The translations under genes and the position numbers were made by a program. Positions 42,301 through 52,410 of a stretch of 64,000 nt of DNA are shown in pieces (positions within the stretch are counted from its first letter, which is position 1; each line of letters opens with the position of its first letter). The stretch is from Heterobilharzia americana (Eukaryota; Platyhelminthes; Trematoda; Strigeidida; Schistosomatidae): NCBI GenBank assembly GCA_944470555.2, contig OX104129.1, forward strand, positions 46,347,998 through 46,411,997, in the 5' to 3' direction. The notes below the pieces were generated by a model. That model searched no databases and was not told where the DNA came from. It saw only the letters and a list, made by a program, of their open reading frames with translations.

Positions 42301-45300
42301 TTATTTAAATATCTATAAACTTGGAGAGTAACCTATATTTCATTGAATTCATTTATGTATTCTCCTCATTGATTTAGTAAATACTTCTACAACACTGGGT
42401 CTAGTTTTATTTCTAAATCATAGATTTATAAAATATCTGAAACCAATAAAATATTTGGAGTTGGATATGTTTTAAAGTAACTCCATAAATTGTAGGAACA
42501 TGAAAAGTTTCATATTTAAATCAGCTGTTAAGTGCTTATAACTCAATAATTAATTTACCGTTCTGATACGAAATTATAAGCTTGCTGCTAATACTGTTGA
42601 TTTTATAATCCTATTCCAAGTGGAAGATGATTATAGAGTACTGATCAATACCTAAATTCATATGATCTTCTTGGACTATCAACCATATAATATTACTTCT
42701 CATAAAGCATATGTACAGCAGCAGCTGTAAGTAACCTAAATCTTAAGAGTATATTAAAATTATTAAGATAAGGAAATGATGTATAGAAATTGTGGATGTT
42801 TTGGAGGAATATCCACGAAAGACATTGAACAATTGATTCAAGAAGATAAAGAGAAAAAAATGAAGCTATGTCAGTTAGTATCAATACTCCTTAGTTTGAC
42901 GAGCAAAAACTTTCTGGAGGCATGATGAGAAGTAGATAGAAGTCAAGTAGGATAATTCGGTGATTAAATAAGAAAACAACTCAATAGAACTTTTTGATTG
43001 ATGTGAAAACAGTGAAAATTTAAGAAGTGCGGGTGTGGGACGCATTATTTAAGATATAATGGTGATTGGTAGGCCATTGGTGGATGGAAGAAAAATGGTT
43101 GATAGCAATAGTTCCTGAAACTGGAATCGATAAGTTTTTCGATGAAAGCTTTCTTGGTTTAAATCTCAAGTCGCATCTCCATTATATCCTACGTTTCTAT
43201 GAGCATTAGCTGCTAGAAAAGTGTTTGAAACATCTTGAAAACTTTGGAATCATTTAGTTTTTTGGAAATAAATATATTTGGTAATATAAATATATGTCAA
43301 ATGAGCCTAACAGTGATTTGCCCTGGTATGGTTAAATGTCTAGCTAATGCTCAATCCTAGAAACAATATAGCATTAGGCTCTTCTCCACCCTACTGTTAT
43401 TTCATTTAATGATAGTTTTATCGCCATTTTCTTCAAATGACTACAGGCAATTTTCAGAGTGTATTGAACTAAAAAGTAGTGATTGTCTGGATTCTTGCAC
43501 AAATTATATATTAGCACGGGTTTGTACCTGTATCATCAAGTGTCTTAGGTAGAGACTTTACCGCCAAGTTATTCAGGCTGCAAAAAATCTCTTATGGGAA
43601 AGACTAAACCAGTCCGTATTTAATTTGCCCGGAATTATTTTGTTTCAAGCGCTTAAACATGAATGAATGTAATGTTGTATTGAATTTTGCATTTTTTGCA
43701 TAAATCTTTCTCTATCTTTTTTTAGTATCTAAATTACATATTGTCAAGTAAATGAAATCCAAAACCTTGATAATCATTAAGTGGTTTTTGACAAAGCTTT
43801 GAAAAATCTATTCTGAAATTTCACCGTCAAAGTGGACATTGAATTTGGAAACACTTTCATTGTTCGTTGTAGTTATATTGCCCCACTTATGATATCAAAC
43901 GAAGTTGGAAGTCAGTATAGCATGCCATGATGCAATGTAATGTTAATTTCTAAACAAAAACAGTCTAATTGCTTTCTTCTAATCAAGCTGTTTTGTTAGT
44001 GGATGACATTGGTCTTGAAACAGAATACAGGAGAGTGTAGGTATGAAAAACGGAGACAGGGGAATAACCTTCCTGTAGAATCATCAGTTTGTTAATTCAA
44101 AAACCAACGATATATGAATTCAAAACAACAAGGTCGACAACTGATGACAATAAACTTTAAAAATATCCCAGAAAACAGAGGGGAAAAACACATGTCAGGA
44201 AGGGAAGTAGATGAGAATAGACACTAGTTCCTTCCTATGCTTGTTGTTGTTATTCCTCTCTGCCTTTTAGTCATTGTTTTACCTGATGTAATATTTATTT
44301 AGCCTGGGAATGTGGTCCATAGATAATTAAGGTCATTGATAGAGATATAATCGGAAAAAAAGATAGGGAGGAAAGGTAATCTTTTATATAACTGTAACGT
44401 GTAAAACGAAGGGTCATTATTGCCTAGAGGTTATGTTTTTTTCAATAGATAACATAATGTGAAATTTTGAAAATAAATAGAAAGGAAATTAAAAATTGAA
44501 TCGATTATTATGTTGATAACTGAAACCACTGTTAAAAGAATGCCACCTAGGTATTGTAGTAGAAATAAAAGCTCATAGATTGAATGAAGCGTATAGTTCA
44601 GGTAATTGTTTTTTGAACAAACGTTAAAAACTAAATTTTGTTGGCTATAATGTGGTTATGAGAAATAAATCGTGCCTAAATAATCATCCAATGAACATTA
44701 CCATTAAGGAATAACCTTCAGCCTCTAAAACATGCTTTGACTGATATGATTAGTAATCTGAAGCTCACTGAACTCATCATACAGGACCTCTTTTCTTTGT
44801 TCTAGCGTAGTTTAATATTCTTTCAGAGCACCGAGATGATAACATAAACTTCAAGCTCGAAATAGATTGTTTTCATAAGTTGATGAGTAAAACAAATGAC
44901 ATTGAAAACCTTGGGGTGTTAAAACCAAGTGAAGTGACTCATATGCTGATGAAAAACTTGTCTATGGTGGATTTCAGTTTATTTTATATTTGTATTCAGC
45001 AGGTTTAGTTACACCAAGTTTCCACTAACTAATATTGTGTAATTTTAATATCCTGTTCTGCTAATACGCATTCGATTTAAAGTTTGTCAGGTTTTCTAGG
45101 AATCATTAGTTTAAAGTCAGAATTCAGTCCTCCAACCAAGTTAAATGATGGATAGTAATTAATCCTGACTAATAAGGCATTGAAACAAGAATCTAATGGT
45201 TTCTTCTTCAAATCCATAATAGCCTTGTATTCCTTTTTCTCCCTGAAAGCCACAGTAAGCTCGCTCATTGTGAGAAATTCTTATGGTGTAAGTAGGATTT

Positions 45301-46149
45301 CCTAGATGCATCAAGGGAGCCCAAAAAAGTATTTTGACAATGAATCATAATACTCTGAAATTTCTAGAAAAGACACCCTACTTGTATATACAACATTAGC
45401 TGAGAAGACAAAACCAACAGGGAATAACTTTCTAGAAAGGCCCAAAAATAACTAAGGCCATTGTAAATACATATGTGCGTATATTTATCATTTTATTTTA
45501 GACATACGTCTGAAGCTGGAATACACCTATTGTTTTACGACCTTTTCTATTTTCCAAGGAAGTAAGCAACGATCAAATTTATTCTTTAAATATTTTTCCA
45601 TATACTTCAACTCCAACCATGGACCAAATTCTCATTTCATCTTCGATCACTGTCCAGTATCAACAGAAACCTCAGATAGCCAAAATGATAATTTCAGTAT
45701 TTATCAGAAACTGCAGTTACAGTTGAATATCTTTAAAGCGAGCAAATGAAGATAGCCGGTAAAAGAGATAAGACTTCAGTAAACTGATAACGGATAAAAA
45801 TTAAATAACTGATGATATTTCCTAGCTTAAAACCACTTTAATAACAGTTTGGAAGATTTGTAAAGATAGGTTTACGTAGATGAAAGCAAGACTGTCACAG
45901 ATGAAATATTTTAAACTATTTAAAAACTTTTTACGAGGCAAACCTTTATAATCATTATATTTCTTGACAAAGGTTGACGTTAGGTAAGCATTTACAGAAT
46001 AAAAGAATGATTTGAACTGATTTTAGTCGAGTAAATTTTAGGTCTGAACTTTTGTCTGTCAGCGGCATTAAGTTATAATCCCAGCAAATAGATTTCAAGT
46101 TAGCATACTATTGCATCCATCTTAGTGACCGCTAAATATTATACAGAAA

Positions 46150-46214
<65 letters not shown>

Positions 46215-47938
46215 CTGCCACTATTGTCAGTCATATTTAGGTGAAAAGAAGAACTACTTGCGCGTTCAGAAGTGATTTCATTTTTTTGGCGTTATTAATT
46301 ATAATATTTCCCCTAGGGCTTGAACACTTAGTTCAAGGTGATTATAAACACAAAACTTCATTAGAGAATGATGAAAACATTAATCGCTTGTTATTTGGTA
46401 AAGGCAGAGTATTGAACTTCACGAGTATTGTATAAATCGTTACTGAGTAAAACCGATAGTGAACGTTGTGAAGAGGAGGTATTTATTTATGGTCAATTTC
46501 ATTCGTAACAAATTAAACAAACGGTAGTAAAATAAACAAATGTTTACTTTTAGTCTCTCTTGTTCTTGATCATTAAGATGAATTTCAGTATTCAGTTCAC
46601 CTTTCCAATGGCTTATTTCTTCTGCTCTTTCACCTAATCAAAATATTCACGATAATAATAATAACAATAGCAAGATGATTGTCACATGTAAAAGCACATA
46701 AACCAGTTGATATGTCTATCAGTACAATTTTAAAAGAAGTGAAAGCCACGAGTTTCCAAACATATTTCACTTATTTGGAAACATATGAGGACATAGTTTG
46801 GTCGCATTTAAAATATGATCACACGTTTGCATGATAATTTTATGTTTTGACTAATTGGTTCTAAGAAACCTAACTATGCACTATTTGATGACCAAATTTT
46901 CAAAACTAGTTTTGTTATTTCTGTCCAGGTCTAAAAATAAAATCTATTGAGTGAGTATCCTTAAATTTATCGAGGTCTTGGCTATTAGGAAGTTTAAACT
47001 ACCTTTATATGTTCAGAAACAATGTGTTGCCACACTAAACCTTCTTTGGTGAATTTGGCTTTTGAAGCAAGATTCATGTACCAGTATTACTATTAGTAGC
47101 GTTGTTTCGGTCTGTAGATTTTAATTGTGACGTTGACGCTTAATTCAGTCTTCCTACTTCACTCCTTTCCATATTCTCATCCTCTATATATATTTAAAGC
47201 CTTTCATAACTATGACAAGTACATGTGTATTCAAATCTTTTGAAATTTAAGACCCCATTACATTACATGTTCGAGAAAAGTTACATATACGTATCACTTT
47301 GCTGTACTTTACAAATGGAACTTGTAGTTTCAAATTTGTAAATATGAAAGCTGAACATCCCCAATATATGATGCACGCGATTAAGGTTATTCAAAATAAA
47401 ATTTTTGGCTACAGTTTAAGATTCCGCACAGTGTTTGTTCCCTTAAAATAATTCTGGAACACACCTAGGCTTCTTTATAGAATAATTTACTGGTAGTGTA
47501 GTATCTGATAACTCTGGGATTTGCATTAAAAGCACTTTCATGCCACTAAAGCTGATTACGTCATATTTCCAAGACTTCATGTCATAATGCATTTAGATTT
47601 CAATTTATTTCACTTACCCTACCAATAATGAGTATTGTGAAAGCAAGTTATTGATAATAGACCATAATTTCAAAGTACTAAACCGAAGCATCTTGAATTC
47701 ATTTATTTTCTTAAAGGTAAGACAAACTATTTAGGGAACTTTCCAAATAAGTATAGTGGATTTCGCTTTGTTGAATCTACATTACTGTAATTTTATATAA
47801 GGTTATTCATTATCAAAACAATTGATAAAGTTTTAATGGAAACTCCGAGAGGGTGCTCTGCAGTTTCATCTGAAATACATCACTGAGTACCATTAAACCA
47901 AAAATGGATACAAAAGTGCCACCCAAACCATGCTCTGA

Positions 47939-47991
<53 letters not shown>

Positions 47992-48938
47992 TTATTTGTC
48001 GCTTGGGTTCCTAGTGGAACATAAGGCTTCAGTAGCACATTTCCATTCCACTCTGTCCTCTGAAATTTTTTGAACCTAATTCCACGACAGCCGAGAGGTT
48101 CTTATATCTTCCTCGCACTATCTCCTCCATGTCACCCTCGTTCAGACGCCCAGCTTATCGCTTCCTATCGGAGTTCCACTCGAGCAACTGGCCTGACGCG
48201 TGATGTCCCCAGTCGGCCTTCTTACTGTATGGTGATAGGTTCTTGGTTGGTTCTTTATCATCCAGAGTTTATTCTTTCTGGCCATTTAATCTTCAGTAAC
48301 CAGCCAGCGTGGGCAGTTGTTGATGAATGTCTGTAGTTTGTCAGGAATGCCTTTTGTAACTCGCCAAGTCTCTGAGCCATACAGAAGCCCTGACTTGACG
48401 TCGATTTTGAAAATCCGCATCTTGTTCCAGATGCTGAGTGCAGAATATCTTCGCACTGGTTTCAGGTTAATGAACATTTATCTTGCTTTTCCGATCCTGA
48501 CTGGCTTTGACGTCCTCGTCTGTGCTGCCTGTCGTTGAAACAGTGCTGTCTAGATAGGTGAAGGAAGCTACTTCTTTTAAGTTCCTCCCGTTGATGGTGA
48601 TTGGTGTTACTTGTCGATCCTGTTGTTGGTTGGGTATCTTCAACACCTCTGTCTTCTCTACATCCACCTGAAATCCCGTCTTCGTTGCCTCTTCTATCAA
48701 CTTCTTAGTTTTTGCCTATAGATCTTCGAGTTTGTGTGACAAGACATTAGACACAAATCATCGGCGAAATCTAAGTCTTCTAGGTTCTTTTCCACGGTCC
48801 AGCCAGTGTATCCCCCTCTTCCCGCTCCTCATTGTTTGCTGCATGATCCAGTCCACTACAATTAGGAATATCATGGGTGATAGTAGGCGGACTTGCTTTA
48901 CTCTTGTCTTCACTTCAAAAGCATCACTGAGCTTTGTC

Positions 48939-48978
<40 letters not shown>

Positions 48979-50677
48979 GTATATATATATATGCCGTTTT
49001 TATTATCAAGACATCTCATTTATGGGGATGAGATGAACTAGTCAGGCTGAGAGAAGTCAGTGTTGATTCATCCACCAACAGTAACGCCAGTAATCTGTAT
49101 AGATCCCTCTCCAGGAACTAGTTGTACTTAGACTTGACGAAGCTGGGAGTTATTAAATCCAACCTTTTAATATATGGTGGATACTGAAACGGTATTCTTT
49201 CCGAACTCTTATGAGAGTTGGTATTCCTCATGAAAGTATTTAGACGGCATAACCAGAAGATAAATTTTATCTGAACAATGTGATGTATATGCACACCGAA
49301 CCTCGAAAAATTTGATCACATATTGACTTGTCAAGTCAATTTATTCAAAAGTGTAGAATAGGAGGACAAATAGAGCAATTAGTGTAATAGGAGATTAAAA
49401 CTAAGGAGGATGAGAACAGAGAGGAATAGTGGCAAAGTCAATCCGAATCTTGGTGAAGAATCACAGTTTACCAAGGTAGGTGTAGCGTAGGGACGGATTG
49501 TTTTTATACACAAAGGTAGTTTCGATTTGCGTTTGGCTATCGCTTCCACAACCCTCAGAATGCGTATCTGAATGTTTCTATATAAAACTTTGGACATTCT
49601 TTTTTTGACCAGTTTCCATTACATGTTTAGCTATAGATGAAGAGAATTGTCTTCTAATTGTGCTTATCAAAGTTGATCGCCTCATCTATTTTTGAAGCCA
49701 TTTGGGTATATATTTTCCACCCTTAGATGCATTGCTCATTTACTCATCCCTTTGTATGTGTGGACACCCACACTTGTCAACTGGTATTTATACAGAAACA
49801 TTCAGATACGCATTCTGAGGGTTGTGGAAGCGATAGCCAAACGCAAATCGAAACTACCTTTGTGTATAAAAACAATCCGTCCCTACGCTACACCTACCTT
49901 GGTAAACTGTGATTCTTCACCAAGATTCGGATTGACTTTGCCACTATTCCTCTCTGTTCTCATCCTCCTTAGTTTTAATCTCCTATTACACTAATTGCTC
50001 TATTTGTCCTCCTATTCTACACTTTTGAATAAATTGACTTGACAAGTCAATATGTGATCAAATTTTTCGAGGTTCGGTGTGCATATACATCATATTGTTC
50101 AGGTAAAATTTGTCTTCCGACTACATTTAAACCCATAAAAGAAACAAACTGTTTCAAATCTTATGAAAGTCGTAAACCGTATATAAAACGTTCTGAATGT
50201 AACACGTTCTTGAAGAAGTTTTCAAGTTAGAGAAATTTACTGTATAAACGGATCTTAGTTGTTTTCTTGTTGTTAGTGGTTATTAGTAAAATCCATCATC
50301 GAAGCACAAATGATGATTAACTTTGAAATAAATAAAGTAAGGACACCATATGGTGCAAATCATCTAAGTGTACCACGATTAACTTCATTTTTCCGAAACG
50401 TTTATGCAAGAAACCTTAGAATGACATTTTACAATTGTGACATTTTAGTGAGTAATTACTGACAAATACATAAAATAGCTAAATTGAAATAATCTTACGT
50501 AATTTATTTGTTACTTCAGCCTGCCTATTCCTAGTTTGCCTGTTAACCTGTTGAATTTTTTGACATGACTGTAAACGTAAATCTTCTGCTTCAGCTCGTT
50601 CATGAGCAGCGTTTTCGACAGCAGCTTTATTAACTAAATTCCACATTGTTTCACTATGTCGAGGATAGATACATTTT
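14937..50677 (-). CDS. Tektin, eight exons found over about 36 kb, 5'-most exon missing
   Basis: Tektins are coiled-coil proteins that form filaments inside the doublet microtubules of cilia and flagella. In flukes that means flame cells, miracidial cilia and sperm. Exons on the minus strand: 50677-50499, 46633-46548, 35589-35452, 25920-25850, 22346-22203, 16657-16435, 16381-16227 and 15168-14937. All have GT-AG introns and matching phases. Together they give 408 residues plus stop, against about 400-450 for the family. Motifs in order: an N-terminal segment with ENAAHERAEAEDLRLQ; EISHWKGEL; PLEIAEECLANREQRYGID; KIDDRLYGLCNSSANI; a segment like TEKT3 RSQSERAASAKLR; KPLKVAQTRLKERTGR; and the end, ENSLSIDQRCLSMRKSFP. 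The signature nonapeptide RPNVELCRD reads RLSVESCYD here. The SMRK end and central region are closest to TEKT3-like members as I remember them, but the subtype is not certain. The first exon should lie right of 50677. No frame damage is visible. Confidence 0.95.
15169..16226 (-). other. Tektin intron, about 1.06 kb
   Basis: AT-rich. No further exon or repeat recognised. Confidence 0.6.
16227..16381 (-). CDS. Tektin exon with the signature region
   Basis: 155 bases. It encodes VTQELYEVENLIDALQKTT and KPLKVAQTRLKERTGRLSVE followed by SCYDQPMK, and ends AC|GTGAGT. The family signature RPNVELCRD is expected at RLSVESCYD. V, E, C and D are kept, while P, N, L and R are changed. Confidence 0.95.
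16435..16657 (-). CDS. Tektin exon, second-half coiled coil
   Basis: 223 bases between acceptor tttttcag and donor GTAATC, phase 0 at the end. It encodes NPTSWMRYTQENLIRSQNQR, then ASENLREKIDAALRSIIGN and TRITEVTNARDNLRLSLRK. The order and spacing match tektins after the linker. The following intron is only 53 bases. Confidence 0.95.
20410..20560 (-). repeat. tRNA-derived SINE, minus copy, internally shortened
   Basis: The minus strand reads GAGGCTCAATGGTATCG (A-box part) and then jumps to the 3' part ending in TCTCCAACTAATATCAATCCATG. Other copies in the window share both parts, but here the B-box middle is missing. Confidence 0.65.
20590..20890 (+). repeat. tRNA-derived SINE, plus copy
   Basis: It shares its 5' unit (GCTTCGAGAGGTGATTCCCG) with the copy at 61.6 kb and carries a tRNA-like core. 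The A box is TGGCTCAACGG near 20790, and the B-box-like sequence GGGCTCGACCTCC is about 40 bases downstream. This is an internal RNA polymerase III promoter layout. Confidence 0.72.
22203..22346 (-). CDS. Tektin exon, KIDD segment
   Basis: 144 bases, with one split base at the start and two at the end, and donor GTGGGT. It encodes LLRTMQNELQKDANDKDHAH, then KIDDRLYGLCNSSANIAFYD and GIEYVDNT. It matches the tektin 'DK..A..IDD.C..L.N.S..I.Y..G.E..D.T' segment. Confidence 0.93.
24080..24260 (-). repeat. tRNA-derived SINE, minus copy
   Basis: The minus strand contains ACTGGCTGAAACATAACGTG (decayed A box), a B-box remnant CGAGCTTAATTCC, and GGGTGTGCAGTGCTGAGAGG, shared with the copy at 34.9-35.1 kb. 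Confidence 0.65.
25370..25460 (-). repeat. tRNA-derived SINE, 3' fragment
   Basis: Only the 3' part is visible: the plus strand TGACATCAGTTAGAGAAACA and the segment after it match the same positions of the copies at 20.4 and 24.1 kb. Confidence 0.5.
25850..25920 (-). CDS. Tektin exon, EVQNV segment
   Basis: 71 bases, between acceptor cttttag and donor GTAAGT, ending with two bases of a split Lys codon. It encodes EVQNVNKGIEQIGKLFEKAE plus IQL, the start of the second coiled coil (E-V-E.I in other tektins). Confidence 0.88.
28400..31255 (+). mobile_element. SR2-like RTE non-LTR retrotransposon, 5'-truncated and degenerate
   Basis: Plus-strand frames give endonuclease residues (DDMNAKLGANNIG, near 28450) and a spacer with KRHFHDTFAGEAQQTAGRRD (near 29190). 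They also give reverse transcriptase pieces: KPGKAVGPDGIPPEAVKTD (near 29510), PKKGDLSLCKNWRGIILLS (near 29660), SCADQTTTLQ (near 29835) and FIDFENAFNS (near 29920). A C-terminal part follows to about 31050. Stops and frameshifts break it many times. A run of ACCT/CTAC units at 30505-30570 sits inside the region corresponding to the RT C-terminus. The 3' end (GTTCCATCAGTAACCC) is followed by TAATAATAATAG-type simple sequence, the usual RTE tail. Confidence 0.88.
30505..30570. repeat. (ACCT)n / (CTAC)n microsatellite inside the RTE copy
   Basis: About 16 imperfect four-base units with CTGC variants. A shorter (AACC/AAAC)n tract lies at about 30396-30425. Confidence 0.9.
33300..33470 (-). repeat. 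Sm-alpha-like SINE with decayed hammerhead, minus copy
   Basis: On the minus strand, the sequence GTCTCAGTGAGAACGTAAT is followed by CTGACGAGTCCCAAAC (33372-33357). After a degenerate stretch comes TGGATTCCACC. These are the positions of the tRNA-like part, the CUGAUGAG core with the loop start, and the helix strand of the schistosome Sm-alpha hammerhead. The core differs at U to C, and the GAAA part is lost. Confidence 0.62.
33530..33710 (+). repeat. Sm-alpha-like SINE with decayed hammerhead, plus copy
   Basis: The plus strand has TCACTCACTGGGGTTCAGGT, then a damaged core (CTGACTGAAGAT), AAAACGCACC, and TGGATCCCGTAGCTAGCCAT. The spacing matches the copy at 56.1 kb. It lies head to head with the minus copy at 33.3-33.47 kb. 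Confidence 0.62.
34930..35110 (-). repeat. tRNA-derived SINE, best-preserved promoter boxes
   Basis: On the minus strand the A box TGGCTCAATGG (35075-35065) and the B box GGCTCGATTCC (35032-35022) match the RNA polymerase III consensus closely. They are followed by GGGTGCGCAGTGCTGGGAAG and a pyrimidine-rich 3' part. A plus-oriented 3' part of the same family (TTTCTCCAACTGAT...CACGATGAATA) follows near 35345-35380. Confidence 0.75.
35452..35589 (-). CDS. Tektin exon, AEECLANREQR segment
   Basis: 138 bases, phase 0 at both ends, between acceptor tttag and donor GTAAGT. It encodes PLEIAEECLANREQRYGID followed by VKDIVERALSK. This is the most conserved part of the tektin first half (PL.(I/V)A.ECL..RE.R..ID.V.D.VE). 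Confidence 0.95.
36319..36393. repeat. (TA)n microsatellite
   Basis: About 36 uninterrupted TA units. The isoleucine-tyrosine frame across it is an artefact. Confidence 0.97.
36590..36710 (-). repeat. tRNA-derived SINE, 3' part
   Basis: The minus strand reads GGAGGGGTCTTGAATGTGCA, then ACAGCTCTTCTGTGATATTC and ACTGGTGTCAATCCATGG, collinear with the minus copies at 20.4 and 34.9 kb. Confidence 0.6.
40390..40502 (-). repeat. Sm-alpha-like SINE with decayed hammerhead, minus copy
   Basis: The minus strand reads ACTCACTGAAGTGCAGGTAT, then AGCTAAAGAGTCTCAAA (core CUGAUGAG damaged), ACGCTTTCTGGATCCCACC. The order equals the other Sm-alpha-like copies. Confidence 0.58.
40515..40640 (+). repeat. 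Sm-alpha-like SINE with decayed hammerhead, plus copy
   Basis: The plus strand reads AATATCACTCATCAGGG, GACGATTCCCAAATATTTTC, GGAAACTTGGGTCCTAGATTC and CAGTGCTAACCATC. It keeps the GAAAC core segment and the GTC cleavage triplet that the 56-kb copy has lost, but its CUGAUGA core is destroyed. Confidence 0.62.
46153..46211. repeat. (TA)n microsatellite
   Basis: About 29 uninterrupted TA units. Confidence 0.97.
46548..46633 (-). CDS. Tektin exon, SHWKGEL segment
   Basis: 86 bases. It starts with two codon bases that join C from the upstream exon to give Arg, and ends AAA|GTAAAC in phase 0. It encodes ERAEEISHWKGELNTEIHL and a short continuation, equal to the 'I.FWK.EL' segment of tektins. Confidence 0.9.
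47941..47985. repeat. (TA)n microsatellite at the RTE 3' end
   Basis: About 22 TA units running directly into the 3' tail of the minus-strand RTE fragment. Confidence 0.95.
47990..49010 (-). mobile_element. SR2-like RTE retrotransposon, 3' half
   Basis: The minus strand encodes RT C-terminal segments: LSPMIFLIVVDWIM (near 48850), NVLSHKLEDL and the EEATKTGFQVDVEKTEVLKI region (near 48660), PITINGRNLKEVASFTYLDS (near 48580), and IFKIDVKSGLLYGSETWRVT plus LQTFINNCPR (near 48310-48420). The 3' untranslated end, with CTAGGAACCCAAGCGAC, is near 48005. Frames are interrupted, so it is not active. The 5' break coincides with a (TA)n tract. Confidence 0.88.
48939..48992. repeat. (TA)n microsatellite with GTA interruptions at the RTE 5' break
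   Basis: TA repeats with interruptions at about 48967 and 48979. Confidence 0.95.
49256..50119. repeat. Long inverted repeat: two 331-base arms, 202-base spacer
   Basis: The left arm (about 49256-49586) is the reverse complement of the right arm (about 49789-50119). By eye they differ at only a handful of positions, for example in CATCACATTGTTC versus CATCATATTGTTC. Both arms encode the same frame, outward from the spacer. It contains IRILRVVEAIAKRKSKLPLC, which resembles the end of the GIY-YIG nuclease domain of Penelope-like elements (V.EA.AI..KP.LC). The spacer is not repeated. Confidence 0.9.
50499..50677 (-). CDS. Tektin exon, N-terminal head region
   Basis: It starts after a pyrimidine-rich acceptor (tttttctaccag) with one base of a split codon and ends C|GTAAGA. 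It encodes 59 codons, including YPRHSETMWNLVNKAAVENA and the coiled coil with QQVNRQTRNRQAEVTNKL. This corresponds to the region of other tektins beginning near the conserved W of the head. The upstream partner must end with two codon bases. Confidence 0.9.
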
Positions 50678-52410
50678 CTGGTAGAAAAAGAGAGGAAATG
50701 ACGAAAAAAATTCTTAATAAATTTATGTTCACTACAACGACTACTACTTTAAGTGCGTTAGCATCTGGTGTTTTGGACAGGCAAATTTCTGAGAGAAACA
50801 GAAATTTATTTGACAAATATGGGTTGGTTGTAATAAAACATCCTGATCATATATCTATTATATGTAATTTACTGCGAATAAAAAACATACCAGTAATTCA
50901 ATTTATTAGTCTATAAATATCATTAAATTAGGTAAATACTTCTGAAGATGGTTTGTTGTATATTTGTAATTAGTTTTGACCAACCGTCATGGCTTTGTAA
51001 GATGTGCAAATCTGTTAGATGAGTCATCAAAAGAGGTAATAAACAATATTTTGTTGAAATGATAAGTTATCAGTAGGATTTCTAGTATTCAGTTATATTT
51101 CTGTCATTTTTCACAAGTTGGCGTACATAAGAATAGCATCGTCGTCTATACATTTGTGCGTGTATGCGTTGTGGAACATAGTATACTGTGATTACGGTTA
51201 AGAGACGGAATTTTATCTGAAAATGGTATTTACATCTTAATTAGGTAACGAGTCTTTGGAGTGATCATTGTACACAAGTAAGTTGTCGCACTGCGATAAA
51301 AGAACTAGTTGATTAAAGTATGCAGGTTGGTTAAAAAACCTTACATACTAATTAGTCGTTAGCAGGTAACTAAACAAACTTCCAAATTCTAAGTGTTGAT
51401 TGAAGCCAATTGATGTGATAATCGAATCCCGTTAGTATTACATCAAAGTCTAACTCATGAATTCAAAGGAGTACGAGACCCCAACCGAATGACTACCGTT
51501 TGTTGAAACCAGAATGACGAGTCATATGATGATTGATCAGCGATATGGGCAAAATATCTTCCTTCTCGTTTTCAAATACTGAATCGGAGGTTTAAATTAG
51601 TCTTGTGAGTGATCAGTTACTATTCCATCAATCTTGAACTGGGTCCACTTGGGTTTTCGGGGAGGTAGTTTGCTGTTTTTATGCGATCGACTACATAAAA
51701 TTGGTCTGTTGTCTACTCGAAGGCTATATTAAAGCCTTTATTAATGTGTAGTATGTAGAGCCAGTCCCCTTTCTTATATATGAATAATTTGAATTCAGTA
51801 GATTTTAATGATGAATGACTTGCTACATAAAGTGTATTACACATTCAAACTAATTGAATTCGTTACCTTTGGTGGTTACCTAAGAAGATCAGTTGTGATC
51901 AAATGAACGTATTCTAGGATGTTTACTTGGAACAGATGTTAAAGTGGACACAGTCACACAGTCTATTCTTCTGGTTCATTCCTTTTATTAGGAAAAACTA
52001 AATCTCCTTTATATCATATACATTCATACTGATAATTTTATAGTGCATTTAGATGACAGGTGATTCACAACATAGTTAGTGGTATTTAACTGCATGCAAA
52101 GCAATTCTGAACTCTTTCATTCGTTGTTTTTAGATCATAAACTTCAATTTAAGGGCCACCCAATTAAACACTGTTCTGTTGTTTGATTTATTTAATCATC
52201 TATTAACTCATAGTATGTTATTATAAGTAGTATCACTAACTTCAGTATTGGAGAAGGCTGTCGGTCACAGAGTTTTGCAAACCAAAATTAACGTAGGATA
52301 GGTCGTAGGCTTCGAAAAACTCATTCATCAAAAGAGTCTGTAAAACGTAACCTACCTAAATATAAAATTTTTTGTCACAGTAACCAACAATACCATTTCA
52401 CACCATTAAT

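Larger units (their letters stand above)
35590..46547 (-). other. Tektin intron, about 11 kb
   Basis: The largest intron found. It holds two (TA)n tracts, a tRNA-derived SINE (36.6 kb) and a head-to-head pair of Sm-alpha-like SINEs (40.4-40.6 kb). The remaining sequence (37-40 kb and 41-46 kb) is AT-rich. I recognise no gene or RNA in it. Confidence 0.6.
46634..50498 (-). other. Tektin intron, about 3.9 kb
   Basis: The intron contains two (TA)n tracts with an RTE fragment between them (47.9-49.0 kb) and a long inverted repeat (49.26-50.12 kb). The left 1.3 kb shows nothing recognisable. Confidence 0.6.

Noticed and set aside
46241..46435. Plus-strand frame with a signal-peptide-like hydrophobic stretch, considered as a small secreted protein or micro-exon gene
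   Set aside because: It starts at GTG, has no in-frame ATG upstream, and has no supporting neighbouring exons.
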